In this document: piece after piece, positions 1-7,790 of the stretch
Position numbering within the stretch: the first letter of the stretch is position 1
Layout of the letters: every line of letters starts with the position of its first letter
NCBI RefSeq assembly: GCF_900142195.1
Contig: NZ_FRAB01000023.1
Location: 1-64,000 of the forward strand
Length of the DNA stretch: 64,000 nucleotides
DNA from: Paraburkholderia terricola
GTDB lineage: Bacteria; Pseudomonadota; Gammaproteobacteria; Burkholderiales; Burkholderiaceae
Direction of reading: 5' to 3'
Made by a program: the position numbers and the translations under genes
Notes under the pieces: generated by a model
What the model was told of the DNA's origin: nothing
Database searches by the model: none
The model's input: only the letters and a program-made list of their open reading frames with translations

Positions 1-350
1 TGAGACGCTGAAGAAGGACCGGGAGAGTCTGCTGGCCTTTTACGACTTTCCGGCCGAACACTGGCAGCACCTGCGCACGACGAATGCGATTGAGTCGACG
101 TTCGCGACCGTGCGTCATCGCACCACGCGCACGCGCAACTGCGTGTCGCGACCGACCTTCCTCGGTCTGGCATTCAAGCTGATCGAGGAAGCCGAGAAAA
201 CCTGGCGCCGCATCAACGGCCCTGAGCAGATCAAGCTGTTGCTGGAGGGCATTGCCTTCAGGGACGGCGAGCCGGTGCAAGGCGACCAACCGGTTCAGCA
301 GAAACTCGCCGCTTGACGTCGCCGGCCATCAACCGCCCATACACCAGACT
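1..350 (+). mobile_element. 3' part of an IS256-family insertion sequence
   Basis: The transposase fragment is followed by about 30 bp containing ACACCAGACTTGACC (330-345), which resembles the terminal inverted repeat region that usually lies just past the transposase stop in this IS family. The exact right end and the target duplication cannot be fixed because the left end is outside the window. The end coordinate is approximate. Confidence 0.6.
2..316 (+). CDS. IS256-family transposase, C-terminal fragment (5' end outside window)
   Basis: Open from the window edge and ending at TGA 314-316; 104 residues visible. The segment NAIESTFATVRHRT followed by a TRTRNC stretch is the conserved C-terminal block of IS256/Mutator-type DDE transposases, containing the last catalytic Glu (E of AIEST). 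The remainder (a phenylalanine/leucine helix, then EEAEKTWRRI) also fits the family C-terminus. The protein would cut and join the element ends. Only the last quarter of the usual ~400 residues is visible, so whether the transposase is intact cannot be judged. It lies beside a decayed phage-type gene, marking this end of the window as a mobile segment. Confidence 0.9.
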   Translation, partial: ETLKKDRESLLAFYDFPAEHWQHLRTTNAIESTFATVRHRTTRTRNCVSRPTFLGLAFKLIEEAEKTWRRINGPEQIKLLLEGIAFRDGEPVQGDQPVQQKLAA

Positions 351-369
351 TGACCTTATCTCATTCTGA

Positions 370-564
370 TCAATCAGAACCTTGTAAGTCATCGGGATGT
401 CGGTCTTTTTTTTCGTTGCCGCGGCAAATGCCGTTTACCTGTTCTCCATCACAAGACAACATGTAAACAGTAACTTCATTTTCGAAGGGCATCCAGGTGG
501 CTATCTGGTCGGGTAAAAACCAGAAGCTTGCGGCGACTACGAGATGACCAATAAGTCGATTCAT
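370..564 (-). CDS. small hypothetical protein with hydrophobic N-terminus
   Basis: 64 codons from ATG 564, preceded by GGAGG ten bases upstream, which is the main argument that it is real. The first ~20 residues are hydrophobic (LIGHLVVAASFWFL), consistent with a signal or anchor segment. The rest is charged and carries two cysteines (SCDGEQ and GICRGN), then a Lys/Asp-rich tail. No family recognised. It sits directly after the IS256 end and points toward it, so the insertion may have altered its 3' end. Function unknown. Confidence 0.4.
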   Translation of the reverse strand: MNRLIGHLVVAASFWFLPDQIATWMPFENEVTVYMLSCDGEQVNGICRGNEKKDRHPDDLQGSD

Positions 565-650
565 TCTGCAGACACCTCCGTCAGGTGGCCACGACAGCAG
601 CGAAAAGGGCGACCCAGGTCTCGCGGCCCTTGTTGAGGGGCAACCCTGTC

Positions 651-1110
651 ATGAGCGAGAACAGCAAAATCGCATGGATTGACCACACGTTCGACCCGTG
701 GGAGGGTTGTCAGGAGGTCGGCCCCGGCTGCGACCACCGCTACGCTCAAACGCACAACGCGCGCTTCTCTGACGGCACGGCCGCGGGCGTACTTGCGGCG
801 CCGCACGTCGGCAGCGAACCGGCGCAAACCGCTGCAGTGGTCCAGACTGGCTTCTGCTCACGAAGCGGATCGGAAATGCAGCGGCAATGATCGAGAAGAG
901 CCTTCGCCTCGTCGGGCGGGACGTCAACGCACCGTGGCCATTGTCGAACGTCTGGCTCCGCGCGACAGTGGTAAACCAAACAGAAGCGGATCTGTGACAT
1001 CCCCAGTCACTCGCGATGCCGGCGAGCGCGATCCTTTGCGCGGAACTACTGGTCGGTCCGGTCGATGTCGAACGGCCAATGCCCGGGCCGGACCTCGATC
1101 GGTGCGGCCG
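651..1110 (+). pseudogene. phage Gp37/Gp68-family (DUF5131-like) gene, frameshifted and internally deleted
   Basis: ATG 651 opens a reading frame beginning MSENSKIAWIDHTFDPWEGC, then GPGCDH, the hallmark N-terminus of the phage Gp37/Gp68 family, normally about 250-300 residues. Similarity shifts frame near 770 (RRRTSAANRRKPLQW is in the next frame). The roughly 45 family residues expected after KPLQW are missing. Homology resumes near 850 in another frame as LLLTKRIGNAAAMIEKSL and then NAPWPLSNVWL, followed by an in-frame stop and further scrambled similarity (LVGPVD near 1050). So at least two frameshifts, a deletion and a stop: a dead gene. The intact family is radical-SAM-like by its cysteine motif; no activity is expected here. 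Confidence 0.75.
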
Positions 1111-1298
1111 ATTGCTTTCCCAGATGCGAGAAAATCAGACGAGGTAGCCGGCAGGCGATATCGGTGAGCATTGCGTGGCAACGCTGACGTACGTCTCGAC
1201 GGCATGTCGCCAGGATATTGATCTCGCGGAATCGTCCCATTAACAAATGTGATGTACCCCATACGCGCCTTATACGCTGGGTGCCATAATCGCGCACC

Positions 1299-1715
1299 AT
1301 GACGACAGCGTCGCCCCAACCGGCCCGACCCATGCTCGCGCGTTTCCACCTGAAGATTGGCAGCCTTCTGGGATTGCTGGCGATCCTGATGGCGACATTC
1401 GCGCCGACCGTGTCCCAGACGCGCGCCGCGAGCCGCGATGGGACGGCTCTTTTTTCCGCCACGCTTTGCTCCGCGCAATCGTCGCCAGACGACGCGCCGG
1501 ATAGCCATGGTGCTTCCCACTCGCTGGCGTCCCACTTGCAGGCCTGCGGATACTGCAACCTGCTTGCGCACATGCCAGCGTTGCCAGGCGTTCAAGTCGC
1601 GTTTGCCGTTGTGGTCTGGGCAATCCAGCATCGCATTGCAACCCGGTTCGATAGCATCCGGCGCGTCCTGCCATTCGTCGCTGCCCAGCCCCGCGCCCCG
1701 CCAGCGTCATTCTGA
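1299..1715 (+). CDS. DUF2946-family small protein (copper-associated)
   Basis: 138 residues. An N-terminal hydrophobic helix (about residues 22-40) is followed by a His/Cys-rich centre with HGASHSLASHLQACGYCNLLAHMPALPG, cut here into its recognisable parts: SHLQACGYC and LLAHMP. This CxxC plus flanking histidines is the DUF2946 signature, often found in copper-resistance clusters. The family is thought to handle metal at the membrane or periplasm; the histidines and cysteine pair could bind Cu, which is inference. It precedes an outer-membrane-type protein and copC on the same strand. The start could be ATG 1299 or ATG 1332; neither has a strong ribosome site. Confidence 0.75.
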   Translation: MTTASPQPARPMLARFHLKIGSLLGLLAILMATFAPTVSQTRAASRDGTALFSATLCSAQSSPDDAPDSHGASHSLASHLQACGYCNLLAHMPALPGVQVAFAVVVWAIQHRIATRFDSIRRVLPFVAAQPRAPPASF

Positions 1716-1810
1716 ATCAAGTCTTAGCGACGCGATGCATTAGCCGCATCGCAGTGTGTCGCGCGCCTGTCACCAGACAGGCGGCGGCCTGACGACGACT
1801 TCAAACAGGA

Positions 1811-2713
1811 ATGAATATGCACACCATTTCAAGGCGCGGCGGTAAACCGCTGTTCGCGGCGGCCATCCTTTCGGCTGCCATCAGTTCACTTCTGCTATTC
1901 CCCTCGCTCGCATCTGCTCATGCGATTGCGGGCGACCGCGTCTTTCCGGCCACCATGGCGGTGGATGATCCCGGCGTAGGCGACGAAGCCAACCTTGTAT
2001 ACGGCCACCAGCGCGTGCCCGGTGACGATGGCGATCAGAGTATCAATACCTTTGATTTCGAGTACGACAAGCTGATCACACCAAGGCTGGCCCTCTCGGT
2101 CACCGGCTCCTATGAGATGCAAAACAACCCGACCGCCCGTGGTTTCAACAACTTCGGTCTCGGCCTGAAGTACCTGTTGTACGTCAACGAGGCGCACGAG
2201 TTCATGACGTCTGTCGGCGTCAATGCCGAATTTGGCGGCACGGGAAGCCGCGCGATTGCCGACAACTTCTCGACCATTTCGCCGACCGTTTATGTCGGCA
2301 AGGGCATGGGAGACCTGCCTGATTCGCTGGCCTACCTGCGTCCTATCGCGCTTACCGCCGAAGCCGCACCCGCCCTCACCACGGGCGCGGGACAGCCTAA
2401 CGCCTTCAACTACGGCTTCACGTTCCAGTACAGCCTGCCGTACCTGCAGCAGCATGTACGTGACCTGGGTTTGCCGCAACCGCTTGCGAATATCATTCCG
2501 ATAGTCGAGGTTCCGTTGTCGAGAAGCCAGGGGCAGACAACTGGCACGGTCAACCCTGGTTTCATCTGGGTCAACCGCTACGGTCAATTCGGCGTCGAAG
2601 CGCAGATCCCAGTGAACCGCGCGAGCGGCTCGCACGTGGGCATTCTCGTACAGGCCCACATCTTCCTCGATGATGTCGCGCCGAGAACACTCGGCAAACC
2701 GCTGTTCCAGTGA
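1811..2713 (+). CDS. exported outer-membrane-type protein of the copper cluster
   Basis: 300 residues from ATG 1811, preceded by ACAGGA. Residues 1-38 form a typical Sec signal ending in SLASAHA. The mature part alternates aromatic and polar residues (for example FDFEYDKLITPRLALSVTGS and NFGLGLKYLLY) and ends in Q/F-type residues, as in a beta-barrel. It most resembles the putative outer-membrane or transporter-like proteins encoded between DUF2946 and copC in Burkholderiaceae. The TGA at 2711-2713 is 14 bp before copC, so the two are almost certainly cotranscribed. A role in copper handling is inferred only from neighbours. Confidence 0.65.
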   Translation: MNMHTISRRGGKPLFAAAILSAAISSLLLFPSLASAHAIAGDRVFPATMAVDDPGVGDEANLVYGHQRVPGDDGDQSINTFDFEYDKLITPRLALSVTGSYEMQNNPTARGFNNFGLGLKYLLYVNEAHEFMTSVGVNAEFGGTGSRAIADNFSTISPTVYVGKGMGDLPDSLAYLRPIALTAEAAPALTTGAGQPNAFNYGFTFQYSLPYLQQHVRDLGLPQPLANIIPIVEVPLSRSQGQTTGTVNPGFIWVNRYGQFGVEAQIPVNRASGSHVGILVQAHIFLDDVAPRTLGKPLFQ

Positions 2714-2727
2714 TGAAGGAGTCCACG

Positions 2728-3108
2728 ATGAACCGGAATCGAAGCACCCGGAGACAGGCCATCGTGGGCATGGCCGGCTTCTTCGCCGGCCTTGTTTTCG
2801 CCGACACCGCGTTTGCACACGTATTTCCGCAGAAACAGGAACCGGGAGCCGGCGCGAGCGTTGCTGCACCGTCGGGGGTGAAAATCATCTTCGACGGGCC
2901 GCTGGAGCCGGCATTTTCATCGCTCACGATCACCAATGCCGCAGGAAAGCAGGTCAACGCCGATAAGTCCCTGGTCGACCCGCATCAGCCAGAAGCGATC
3001 ACCGTTGCACTGCCTCCTCTGCAGACCGGGCGCTATATCGTGCACTGGGTGGCAGTCGCTTCGGACGGGCATCGCAGCCACGGCGATTACACGTTCGAAG
3101 TCAAGTAG
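2728..3108 (+). CDS. copC: CopC-domain periplasmic copper-binding protein
   Basis: 126 residues. The start is ATG 2728, with GAAGGAG at 2714-2720 as ribosome site; the upstream ATG at 2710 overlaps that site and is unlikely. Signal peptide with a twin-arginine-like start (RSTRRQAIVG) and cleavage after FA, giving a mature N-terminal His (AHVFPQ). In CopC proteins this His is a Cu(II) ligand. The single immunoglobulin-like domain ends with the classic VASDGHRSHGDYTFEV block. CopC normally donates copper to CopD; no copD follows here, only non-coding DNA. Likely copper tolerance or delivery. Confidence 0.9.
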   Translation: MNRNRSTRRQAIVGMAGFFAGLVFADTAFAHVFPQKQEPGAGASVAAPSGVKIIFDGPLEPAFSSLTITNAAGKQVNADKSLVDPHQPEAITVALPPLQTGRYIVHWVAVASDGHRSHGDYTFEVK

Positions 3109-3471
3109 GCGTCGGCGGCATCGCAGCATGTCGAATTCTTTCTCGTACAGTTTGCGGTGCCGTCCGGCCTTTAAGGCGTTGAAGACGTGTTCGACTATCG
3201 TCTCGTCGAATTTCGTATCGGGGTCGAGGGTCTGCAAAGATCGCGACTTGCGGTTTGTGTGTGACCGTGAGAATTGAGCAGGACATTACTTTATCGCTGA
3301 CCGATTCATTCGAGCCGGCAAGCGGACGCCCGCCACTTTTAATTGAGAGGCAGCAACGGGTCGGTCGCGTGCCGCGAATCGGCGACAGAGCGGTGACCGC
3401 CCAATCTCACCGATTCCACACGCCTGCGCGGATCGCTGACAACCAAAGTCGCTCCATCGCTGTTTGCGTGT
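3109..3471. other. gap without a convincing gene
   Basis: About 360 bp between copC and the convergent membrane-protein gene. Short open frames exist on both strands but none has a ribosome site together with coding-type base composition. No hairpin with a T-run was found, so the convergent genes have no visible intrinsic terminator. The sequence looks like eroded coding DNA. Confidence 0.5.
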
Positions 3472-3918
3472 TTACGCTGGTCGTCGGCGAAACCGACCTT
3501 TCATTCGCAGACCATCGCGCATGTTCAAGCCGAGCAATGCGATATTTGCAGCTCCCGCAAAAAGCTCGAGAGCCTGAACGCTATAGAAGACAGCATCGAA
3601 CTCGCCCCCCTTCGCCTTGGCCGCGAGGAAAAAGGCCGCGGGCATGAGCACCAGAATGCCGTTGGCGGCGATCAGCTGTGTGCGCCTGATCTTCGCGTCG
3701 ACCAGCATCGGTCGCCGTCCCCTGGCGGAAGCGAACCCTGAGCCTCCCGTTGCTGCGAGCGCCGGAACAAGTAGCGTGAAGCCCCAGCATATGGCCGCCT
3801 TGACTACAGCAACGGTCGCGTGAGACGCGAACAGTTCCGCAAGAACCGTTGACATCCAGAACGCCGCAATCGTGAGAATCGCGAGCATGCCGGCAACTGG
3901 ATGAATCATTTTGAGCAT
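3472..3918 (-). CDS. integral membrane protein, four predicted helices
   Basis: 148 residues from ATG 3918 (GGAAGGA eight bases upstream; an earlier in-frame start at 3939 lies on the far side of that site). Four hydrophobic segments lie at about residues 5-25, 37-57, 80-102 and 112-132, separated by a basic loop (ASARGRRP then KIRRTQ). Conserved family of unknown function common in proteobacteria. It follows the monooxygenase gene by about 30 bp on the same strand and so probably shares the MarR-controlled promoter at 4366-4383. Possibly a stress membrane protein; function not established. Confidence 0.7.
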   Translation of the reverse strand: MLKMIHPVAGMLAILTIAAFWMSTVLAELFASHATVAVVKAAICWGFTLLVPALAATGGSGFASARGRRPMLVDAKIRRTQLIAANGILVLMPAAFFLAAKAKGGEFDAVFYSVQALELFAGAANIALLGLNMRDGLRMKGRFRRRPA

Positions 3919-3950
3919 GGTGTCCTTCCTTTTCCGCAAACCTGTTTTCG

Positions 3951-4319
3951 CTATGCGACGCAGATGCCCGACACTGCAACTTTCTGGAACAGATGCGGAC
4001 TGGCAACGGTCGAGGACGGATACGTCGAGAGCTTTGCCCGAAACTCCGGATGTGTAAACGCTGCCCGGAAATGGGAGGTCGTCTCCCAGACGGCATAGTT
4101 GAGATAGGCCGGGCTATCGCCGATCGCCCGGTGAAGCTGGGTCGAAATGAAACCCGGTTGCTGCTTCATGAACCCCGCGTCGTCTCGCCAAGCCTGGAGG
4201 AATACCTGCTCGTCGCTTCTGTCCAACGTGAACACATTCACCAGGATGACGGGGGAGACGTCGAGGGCGATCTGACGCTCAAGCGGAAAGGCAGCATCCA
4301 GAGGGCGGATGGATGGCAT
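3951..4319 (-). CDS. antibiotic-biosynthesis-monooxygenase (ABM)-fold protein
   Basis: 122 residues, a single ABM-type ferredoxin-like domain: PVILVNVFTL strand, a helix with DEQVFLQAWRDDAGFMKQQPGF, then the diagnostic LHRA...YLNYAVWE strand and a final helix FRAAFTHPEF. Such proteins act as small cofactor-free monooxygenases on quinol or polyphenol substrates, or as heme-degrading relatives; the heme-binding pattern of the latter is not evident. It is divergent from marR, with the 18-bp operator between them, and close to two quinone-oxidoreductase-type genes, which suggests a quinone-stress function. The start at 4319 leaves a 103-bp divergent promoter region. Confidence 0.8.
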   Translation of the reverse strand: MPSIRPLDAAFPLERQIALDVSPVILVNVFTLDRSDEQVFLQAWRDDAGFMKQQPGFISTQLHRAIGDSPAYLNYAVWETTSHFRAAFTHPEFRAKLSTYPSSTVASPHLFQKVAVSGICVA

Positions 4320-4365
4320 GATTGGACCCGGAAGATGAGTGGATAACGATACGAAGCTTCCTATG

Positions 4366-4383
4366 TTGACACTATGTTGTCAA
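4366..4383. promoter_or_regulatory. MarR operator TTGACA-N6-TGTCAA
   Basis: TTGACACTATGTTGTCAA is an 18-bp inverted repeat with perfect 6-bp arms, centred 49 bp upstream of the marR ATG and 56 bp upstream of the divergent ABM gene. The left arm is itself a perfect -35 hexamer. The same arms and the same 6-bp spacer occur at 6936-6953 in front of the quinone-oxidoreductase operon, which is why I read it as the site of this MarR protein. Confidence 0.75.
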
Positions 4384-4422
4384 TTGGTAAACTTTGATTC
4401 ATATTGGATTTCTGGTAACCAA

Positions 4423-4899
4423 ATGAAAAAAACCAAGCGAACCCGGGCGGGAACGGCTCTGACTGACCTCATCCTCGGCATGTTTCGGGCCAATAATCTT
4501 ACATTGGCGTGGGGCGACCGCCTTGTCGCTCCTCTTGGACTAACAAGCGCCCGCTGGCAGATTCTCGGCGCCATTGTGGCGGCGGATCGCCCCCAGCCGG
4601 TGGCTTGGCTCGCACGCGATCTCGGCGCCAATCGCCAGAACGTGCAGCGCATCGTCAACGATCTGGGTAAGGAAGGGCTTATCAGCTTCGAGCCCAATCC
4701 GCATCACCGCCGCGCGCAACTCGTCGTGCTAACCGACAAGGGACAGCGGACATACGACGCCGCCATCAGCCTGTACGACCCTCAGGTGAACGCACTCGCG
4801 GACGAATTCACCTTCGAAGACATCGAAATCGCCGGCCGTGTCATGACGGCCTTGCGGAAGAGACTCGAAGGAGATGAAGGTGCGGGAGGAGAAAGCTGA
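4423..4899 (+). CDS. MarR-family transcriptional regulator
   Basis: 158 residues from ATG 4423; upstream in-frame ATG codons would place the start inside the operator, so 4423 is preferred. It has the winged-helix layout of MarR: dimer helix (ALTDLILGMFRANNLTLAWGDRL), HTH (ARWQILGAIVAADRPQPVAWLARDLGANRQNVQRIVNDL split over residues 45-85), then the wing with the family DxRxxxL-like sequence PHHRRAQLVVLTDKG. It probably represses itself, the divergent ABM and membrane-protein genes, and the operon at 5044-6893, all of which carry the same palindrome. The inducer is unknown; quinones or phenolics would fit the targets. Confidence 0.9.
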   Translation: MKKTKRTRAGTALTDLILGMFRANNLTLAWGDRLVAPLGLTSARWQILGAIVAADRPQPVAWLARDLGANRQNVQRIVNDLGKEGLISFEPNPHHRRAQLVVLTDKGQRTYDAAISLYDPQVNALADEFTFEDIEIAGRVMTALRKRLEGDEGAGGES

Positions 4900-5043
4900 G
4901 CCCAGCGGCGCGTACGGCCGCGAAGCGGATGTAGGCAGGCGCTAGACCGGCGCGACTGGCCAGTTCGCTGCCTTGACGACAACGCTGGCGCGCGCGGTGG
5001 TGACCGCCATCGCGTCCCGAAGAATGGGGCGCGGTTGGCGGTT

Positions 5044-5991
5044 TCAGGCACGCAGTACGAGCCGGTAATCGTCCGCGCCGTCTTCCCACGCTTCAGCGAC
5101 AGCCGAAAGCGGCAACGTTCTAACCGGCGTGTCAAAACCAGCCTCCGGTATCGCGGCAAGCAACTCGCCAGCGCCTGCAACCAGCTCGTTCATCGAGAGG
5201 CTTCCGATGCCACATCCGAGAATCTCCAGTCCTGAACTACGCAGGCTGTGAGCGCTGATCGCAATCGACTCTCCCGCGATCGAACCAATCTGGACGTAGC
5301 GAAGCCGTGGCTCTCCGGCACTTGAGCCGCGATTGGCCGTCGCAGCAGCGATTATGCGAGTGGCCGGTTCACCCCAAAGGTAGTCCAGCACCACATCGAC
5401 CCCCTCCAAAAAGGCGCGACGCAGCGCCTCATCCGCATTCTGGTCCAGAGGGATCTTATCGACTGCCTCGGGCAGTGAGGCCAGCTTGGTCTCGTTGCGA
5501 CCAGTGGCAATAATCCGGCTCGCCCCGAGATTTGTCGCGATCTGGACGGCGAGTGCGCCGGCGGAACCCGTTGCCCCATTGATCAGCACAGTTTCGCCTG
5601 CTTGAAATTCGGCGCGGCTTCTGAGCGCAACCCAGGAGGAGAGCCCTGCGGTCACGACGGCCGCCGCGCGCTCGTCGGCGACGCCCTCGGGCACGGGAAC
5701 GACGGAACTCGTCGCAACGAGCGTTTTCTCCGCCATGGATCCGAACGGCGGCTTTGGAAACAGGAAGTACACCCGCCGACCGGCAGCGTCGGTCCCGACG
5801 CCATCGATCCCCGGCACAAAACCGGCCGCGGCACCACTGGCGTAGTGCTTGCCGGCGGCGAGACTTTTCACGATCGGGCTAAGCGGTGCGACACTCACAT
5901 TGACGACCGTCTCACCCTCACCCGCCTCTGGTTCGTCGTAATGGCCGAAGACGGGTGGCGATCCAAATGCATGAACGACTGCAGCCCGCAT
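5044..5991 (-). CDS. quinone-oxidoreductase-like MDR enzyme (NADPH-dependent)
   Basis: 315 residues. A zinc-free medium-chain dehydrogenase/reductase: GroES-like N-terminal half ending in PFGSMAEKTLV, then a Rossmann domain with the nucleotide loop NGATGSAGALAVQIA (about residues 137-151) and the NADPH-type ATGRN after the second strand. No Cys/His zinc ligands are present, so it belongs with quinone oxidoreductase or enone reductase relatives, not alcohol dehydrogenases. It follows the QorB-like gene by 47 bp on the same strand and should be in the same MarR-controlled transcript. Likely reduces quinones or reactive enones in the cytoplasm. Confidence 0.85.
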   Translation of the reverse strand: MRAAVVHAFGSPPVFGHYDEPEAGEGETVVNVSVAPLSPIVKSLAAGKHYASGAAAGFVPGIDGVGTDAAGRRVYFLFPKPPFGSMAEKTLVATSSVVPVPEGVADERAAAVVTAGLSSWVALRSRAEFQAGETVLINGATGSAGALAVQIATNLGASRIIATGRNETKLASLPEAVDKIPLDQNADEALRRAFLEGVDVVLDYLWGEPATRIIAAATANRGSSAGEPRLRYVQIGSIAGESIAISAHSLRSSGLEILGCGIGSLSMNELVAGAGELLAAIPEAGFDTPVRTLPLSAVAEAWEDGADDYRLVLRA

Positions 5992-6038
5992 TTGCCTATC
6001 CTTTTACGAAAAGCATCTCAATTTCATAAAAACCGCCT

Positions 6039-6893
6039 TCAGCCTTTCAGGGCTTGAGCTACGGCATCGTATAGCGATGTGGTGGAGCGGCCGATCAGAC
6101 GGCTCAAGCTGTGGCTGTCATCATGCAGGGCGCCTTTTGAGGCGGCGACATCGTATTCCACGAGCTTATTGGCTACCGGTTCGGCCAGACCGGCCCTGAT
6201 CAGGGCCGCGCGAAACTCCCCTTCGGGCAAATTCGTATAGCCGATGGATCCGCCGGTCTGGCGCGCCACTTCGGCAGCAAGCTCAGCTAGCGTGTAGGGC
6301 TCGTCCCCCGCCAGTTCGTAGACCTTTCCAGCCTGTCCCGCCGATGTGAGAACCGCGGCCGCGGCCTCGGCATAATCGCGACGGGTCGCCGAGGCGATCC
6401 GGCCGTTGCCGGCGCAGCCGATGAAGGCATTGCGCTGAAGGGCCGACGAGAGCGACGCCAGGTAGTTTTCCGTGTACCAGCCGTTGCGGAGCAGCACATA
6501 TGGCAAACCGCTTGCCTTGAGCATCGCCTCTGTTTCCCTGTGCGCAGCGGCAAGGCCGAGCGGCGAACTGTCGGCATGCAGCAAGCTTGTATAGGCGATC
6601 AGGCCGACCTTGTCCTTATTTGTGGCATCAATCACGTTGCGGTGCTGATGCACACGCTCGCCGGTGTCGGCGGATGAGATCAGAAGCAGCTTGTCCACGC
6701 CGGCAAAGGCCCGCTCGAGGCACTGCGCGTTGTCATAGTCTCCCTGACGGACCGTTACACCGTTGGCTTTCAAGACATCGGCCCTGGCGGGACTGCGAAC
6801 GACGGCAACGATTTCCGCTGCGGGAACGGTCTTCAGAAGAGCGTCGATAACGAGTTTGCCCAGTTGGCCAGTAGCGCCGGTAACTGCGATCAA
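6039..6893 (-). CDS. NAD(P)H:quinone oxidoreductase, QorB/YtfG type
   Basis: 284 residues of an atypical short-chain dehydrogenase (NmrA-like). It begins MIAVTGATGQLGKLVIDALL with the GxxGxxG dinucleotide loop. It contains IAYTSLLHAD and YVLLRNGWYTENY, both characteristic of E. coli QorB (YtfG), and has the family length of about 286. It reduces quinones with NADPH. First gene of the operon: the 44-bp palindrome at 6923-6966 lies 29 bp upstream of its ATG and carries promoter-like hexamers in this direction. Confidence 0.88.
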   Translation of the reverse strand: MIAVTGATGQLGKLVIDALLKTVPAAEIVAVVRSPARADVLKANGVTVRQGDYDNAQCLERAFAGVDKLLLISSADTGERVHQHRNVIDATNKDKVGLIAYTSLLHADSSPLGLAAAHRETEAMLKASGLPYVLLRNGWYTENYLASLSSALQRNAFIGCAGNGRIASATRRDYAEAAAAVLTSAGQAGKVYELAGDEPYTLAELAAEVARQTGGSIGYTNLPEGEFRAALIRAGLAEPVANKLVEYDVAASKGALHDDSHSLSRLIGRSTTSLYDAVAQALKG

Positions 6894-6922
6894 AGGGCCT
6901 CCGAGGTAAATGCCATTCTGAG

Positions 6923-6966
6923 CAATGTACCCTTGTTGACATCATGATGTCAACAAGGGTACATTG
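6923..6966. promoter_or_regulatory. perfect 44-bp palindrome: MarR-type operator with embedded promoter
   Basis: All 22 base pairs of each arm match; I checked the reverse complement base by base. The core TTGACA (6936-6941), six bases, TGTCAA (6948-6953) is the motif at the marR promoter. Read on the minus strand, TTGACA is followed after 18 bp by TACATT, a good sigma-70 pair for the operon at 6893-5044. By symmetry the plus strand carries the same pair but there is no gene to serve. Confidence 0.8.
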
Positions 6967-7300
6967 TATCAAATAAGAAATACCGCACATTCGGGCTGCT
7001 ATCGCTGATACCGACACGCCAAGGATGGAAGAAGCCTCATATCGCGATTGAGACATTGTTGGTGAAGAGAGGAACGTCCGCTTCCCTCTGCCTCGACCGT
7101 TCCTTGTGGATCGTTTCCCCCAATCGCCCTATTCGCCACGATCAACAAACAATCGGACTCGCTTCAGCCCTGGTCCGGCCAACCCCGATCGTTCGCCCAC
7201 CGTCTTTAGATGCTTGCCCCGCGAGCCCCACATTCCTGAGCGCGAGCCGCCGCCGCGCCCTACGAAACTCGCCCGCTACCCCCCCCTCGCCGGCACCACA
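6967..7300. other. gap without a recognisable gene
   Basis: 334 bp between the palindromic promoter and the stop of the minus-strand cupin gene. The plus-strand open frame that begins here runs antisense through the cupin gene and has no ribosome site. I see no repeat or terminator. Confidence 0.5.
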
Positions 7301-7702
7301 TCAAACCCACACATCATTCATCACCGTCCGATCGCTCGCCGCATCCCCAGTATTGACAACACCCCGCGGCTCGATAAGCAAAAGCTTGACCTCCGACTCC
7401 GCATACGGCTTATGTTCGACGCCCTTCGGCACCACCGCCAGTTCGCCCGCGCGCAGCAGGATGGAACCGTCGCGAAAGTCGATCCGCAATTCGCCCGCGA
7501 GCACGATAAAAGTTTCATCGGTTTCAGCGTGCCGATGCCAGAGGAAATCGCCTTCGATCTTCACCACCTTGAACTGATAGTCGTTCATTTCGGCAACCAC
7601 GCGTGGCTGCCAATGACCGTCGATCAGGCCGATCTTCCCGATCAGATTGATTGCCTCGCCCTGACCACGCGACGCGGGCGCGGGTCCGATTATCTGCGTC
7701 AT
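7301..7702 (-). CDS. cupin-domain protein
   Basis: 133 residues, single conserved-barrel cupin. Motif 1 is WHRHAETDETFIVLAGE, with two His and a Glu as metal ligands, and motif 2 is PKGVEHKPYA with the third His. The ligand set is complete, so a divalent metal is probably bound. The ATG at 7702 has GGAGC seven bases upstream. It lies just downstream of the AraC gene on the same strand, 88 bp away. Substrate unknown; it may be a small isomerase or oxygenase. Confidence 0.85.
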   Translation of the reverse strand: MTQIIGPAPASRGQGEAINLIGKIGLIDGHWQPRVVAEMNDYQFKVVKIEGDFLWHRHAETDETFIVLAGELRIDFRDGSILLRAGELAVVPKGVEHKPYAESEVKLLLIEPRGVVNTGDAASDRTVMNDVWV

Positions 7703-7790
7703 GATCTGCTCCGTCTGCTGTTGAACATGAAGCAGAGAATACGACTCGCAGCGAAGCCCGTCTTGAACGATCGTGCGTACCGGCTCGGCG

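Noticed and set aside
2917..3237. 106-codon minus-strand frame opening MQTLDPDTKFDETIVEHVF
   Set aside because: The first 38 residues look protein-like, but the frame runs on antisense through copC, with no ribosome site. Possibly an eroded gene end, not supportable as a CDS.
6960..7300. plus-strand transcript from the symmetric promoter in the 44-bp palindrome
   Set aside because: TTGACA-18-TACATT exists on this strand by symmetry, but no plus-strand gene follows; it would only be antisense to the cupin gene.
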